Shown in pieces: positions 62,816 to 64,000 of a stretch of 64,000 nucleotides of DNA. The notes beneath the pieces are model-generated. The model was not told the DNA's origin, did not search any database, and saw only the letters and a list, made by a program, of their open reading frames with translations. The stretch spans positions 1-64,000 of the forward strand of contig JADLHA010000030.1 of the NCBI GenBank assembly GCA_020848995.1, read 5' to 3'. The position numbers and the translations under genes were made by a program. Each line of letters begins with the position of its first letter. The stretch's first letter is position 1. This DNA is from Saprospiraceae bacterium (GTDB taxonomy: Bacteria; Bacteroidota; Bacteroidia; Chitinophagales; Saprospiraceae).

Positions 62816-63565
62816 ATGCTGTACAAGATCATACTGCCCCTGTTGGGCATTTTACTGGGAGGGTTTGGGTTCTCTTCCTGTTCAGAGGATAGCCCCGAAA
62901 CCGGAACACTCGAAATCATGGTTCGCGCTACGTATGGCGACCAGCCACTGGTCATCGGGCAGAGCTACGACTATTACGGTCGTGGAACCATGAAATTCAC
63001 CCGCTCAGAATTCTTTATGAGCCACCTCAGCCTGAACAGTGATGGTGCTGCTATGGAGCTCAAAGACATTGACTATTTGCGCATCCACGAACACCACACG
63101 ACCGAGGCCCGGGCACAGGAAGGCATGCCCTTGCGTTTTAGCGGCATTGCCCCGGGCGAATTCAGCGGAATCTCATTTTTGATCGGACTCGACGAGGCAC
63201 AGAACAATACGAACCCAGCGAATTATCCGGCAACGCACCCCATGGGGGAAGGTGCGCGCTACTGGGCAGGTGGTGACACTTATATGTTTTCAAAAGTTGA
63301 GGGCGTGTACAAAGAAGGAGGCAAGAGCGTGAATTACTTCTACCACTCAGGTTTTGACGAGGCGATGCGGCCTTATCGGTACGAGGCACCCTTGCGCATT
63401 GAGGCGGGGAAGACGACCCGGCTCTATTTGTACATAGACCATGCCCATTTCTTCGCCGAAGGCGACCAGGGCATTGATATCTTTTCGAATCCTTATGTCC
63501 ATGTGGTACATGATGTGATGCAGGGGATGATGGACCGTTACGTTGAAGCCATGCACTTCGAATAG
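62816..63565 (+). CDS. MbnP-like copper-binding family lipoprotein
   Basis: 249 residues. Lipoprotein signal (ILLGGFGFSSC, Cys22). The body fits the MbnP family: FTRSEFFMSHLSLNSDG, LKDIDYLRIHEHH, LRFSGIAPGEFSGISFLIGLD, MGEGARYWAGGDTYMFSKVEG and RLYLYIDHAHFF. In characterised MbnP a W-x-W motif sits where this protein has W150-A-G152, so the second Trp is missing. MbnP is the partner of the di-haem enzyme MbnH, and the next gene (63573) is of that type, 7 bases away. The pair probably works in metal handling in the envelope, although no methanobactin genes are visible. Confidence 0.8.
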   Translation: MLYKIILPLLGILLGGFGFSSCSEDSPETGTLEIMVRATYGDQPLVIGQSYDYYGRGTMKFTRSEFFMSHLSLNSDGAAMELKDIDYLRIHEHHTTEARAQEGMPLRFSGIAPGEFSGISFLIGLDEAQNNTNPANYPATHPMGEGARYWAGGDTYMFSKVEGVYKEGGKSVNYFYHSGFDEAMRPYRYEAPLRIEAGKTTRLYLYIDHAHFFAEGDQGIDIFSNPYVHVVHDVMQGMMDRYVEAMHFE

Positions 63566-63572
63566 ATTTTTG

Positions 63573-64000
63573 ATGGGGAAGATTGGTCTGTGGATTGGTG
63601 GTGCAGGCTTGCTCCTGGTGGGTTGGGGATGCGACCCGTCCAACGGTGGCGACATTACCGGGCGCGATTTGAGCCACATACCCTATGCGCCTAAGGAATA
63701 TCCTTTGGTTGTACCGCCCGGCTTACCTGGGCTGCCCCCATCCCCGGGAAATCCTCAGACCTACGACGGAGTCCAACTCGGACGCCATCTTTTTTTTGAT
63801 CCCATATTGTCACTGGACAGCACACTCTCCTGTTCGGGTTGCCACGACCCGCGCCGGAGCTTTACCGACAACCTGGCGCTGAGCCCCGGCGTGGGCGGAA
63901 CCCTTGGCAGTCGCAGCTCGATGACGGCGCTCAATGCAGCCTATTATACCGGTGGTCTGTTTTGGGACGGCCGGTCGGCGATGTTGGAAGACCAGGCCCT
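63573..64000 (+). CDS. Di-haem cytochrome c peroxidase/MauG/MbnH-like protein, N-terminal part (cut by window)
   Basis: 142 codons are visible, and the frame is open at the right edge. The start ATG at 63573 is followed by a hydrophobic lipoprotein-like signal (LWIGGAGLLLVGWGC). The family landmarks are present: VQLGRHLFFDPILS, the first haem-binding motif CSGCH within STLSCSGCHDPRRSFTDN, then SSMTALNAAYYTGGLFWDGR. This is the start of a bacterial cytochrome c peroxidase/MauG domain. The second haem motif lies beyond the window. Its immediate placement after the MbnP-like gene points to an MbnH-like role. Confidence 0.85.
   Translation, partial: MGKIGLWIGGAGLLLVGWGCDPSNGGDITGRDLSHIPYAPKEYPLVVPPGLPGLPPSPGNPQTYDGVQLGRHLFFDPILSLDSTLSCSGCHDPRRSFTDNLALSPGVGGTLGSRSSMTALNAAYYTGGLFWDGRSAMLEDQA

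Noticed and set aside
1-64000. CRISPR array, toxin-antitoxin, restriction or phage defence system
   Set aside because: No regular short repeats with spacers, and no gene with such motifs, were seen. Most of the window is core chromosome.

Overview
The window is chromosomal DNA of a member of the Bacteroidota, most likely of the Saprospiraceae-like (Saprospiria) branch. The reasons are: many secreted proteins ending in a type IX secretion (T9SS) C-terminal sorting domain; recurrent promoters of the Bacteroidota form (TTG, 19 bases, TAnnTTTG); weak Shine-Dalgarno sites; a dcw cluster with a short FtsL-like gene and no murF between murE and mraY; and families typical of the phylum (viroplasmin-RNase H, DUF3467, DUF4159, fused branched-chain E1). 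The assignment is inferred from gene content only. There is no rRNA, CRISPR array, prophage or intact insertion sequence.

Region 1 (1-13.8 kb) is a tandem run of four giant secreted paralogues (the first cut by the window edge). Each has Ig/HYR-like repeats, then a dockerin-like pair of helix repeats, a cohesin-like domain and a T9SS sorting domain. The fourth has a strong promoter and a long leader that can fold back over its ribosome binding site. Region 2 (13.9-17.9 kb) holds ruvX, def, a secreted beta-propeller protein, tRNA-Ser(GGA), a TatD nuclease and a divergent RNase H whose start codon lies 8 bases from that of tatD. Region 3 (17.9-34.6 kb) is central metabolism and housekeeping: polyprenyl-phosphate glycosyltransferase, fused 2-oxoacid dehydrogenase E1, a DUF1573 protein, isocitrate dehydrogenase, ruvB, DUF3467, a YdjM-like membrane protein, a frameshifted lipoprotein gene, a dicarboxylate symporter with a DedA protein, and a coupled sucA-rsmE-DUF4159 operon.

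Region 4 (34.9-50.4 kb) is the division and cell wall cluster mraZ-rsmH-ftsL-ftsI-murE-mraY-murD-ftsW-murG-murC-ftsQ-ftsA-ftsZ. Most genes overlap by a few bases. The gap between murE and mraY, where many bacteria carry murF, instead holds two strong hairpins. A 10-base-periodic candidate MraZ operator lies just before mraZ. The DNPR motif of MurE predicts meso-diaminopimelate peptidoglycan.

Region 5 (50.6-61.5 kb) mixes secreted T9SS cargo (a PKD-domain protein, a plant-type LRR protein, a PQQ-type sugar dehydrogenase) with an ABC exporter and murB. Region 6 (61.5-64 kb) has tRNA-Val(GAC), a DEDDh exonuclease, and an MbnP-like lipoprotein followed by a MauG/MbnH-like di-haem peroxidase that runs off the right edge.
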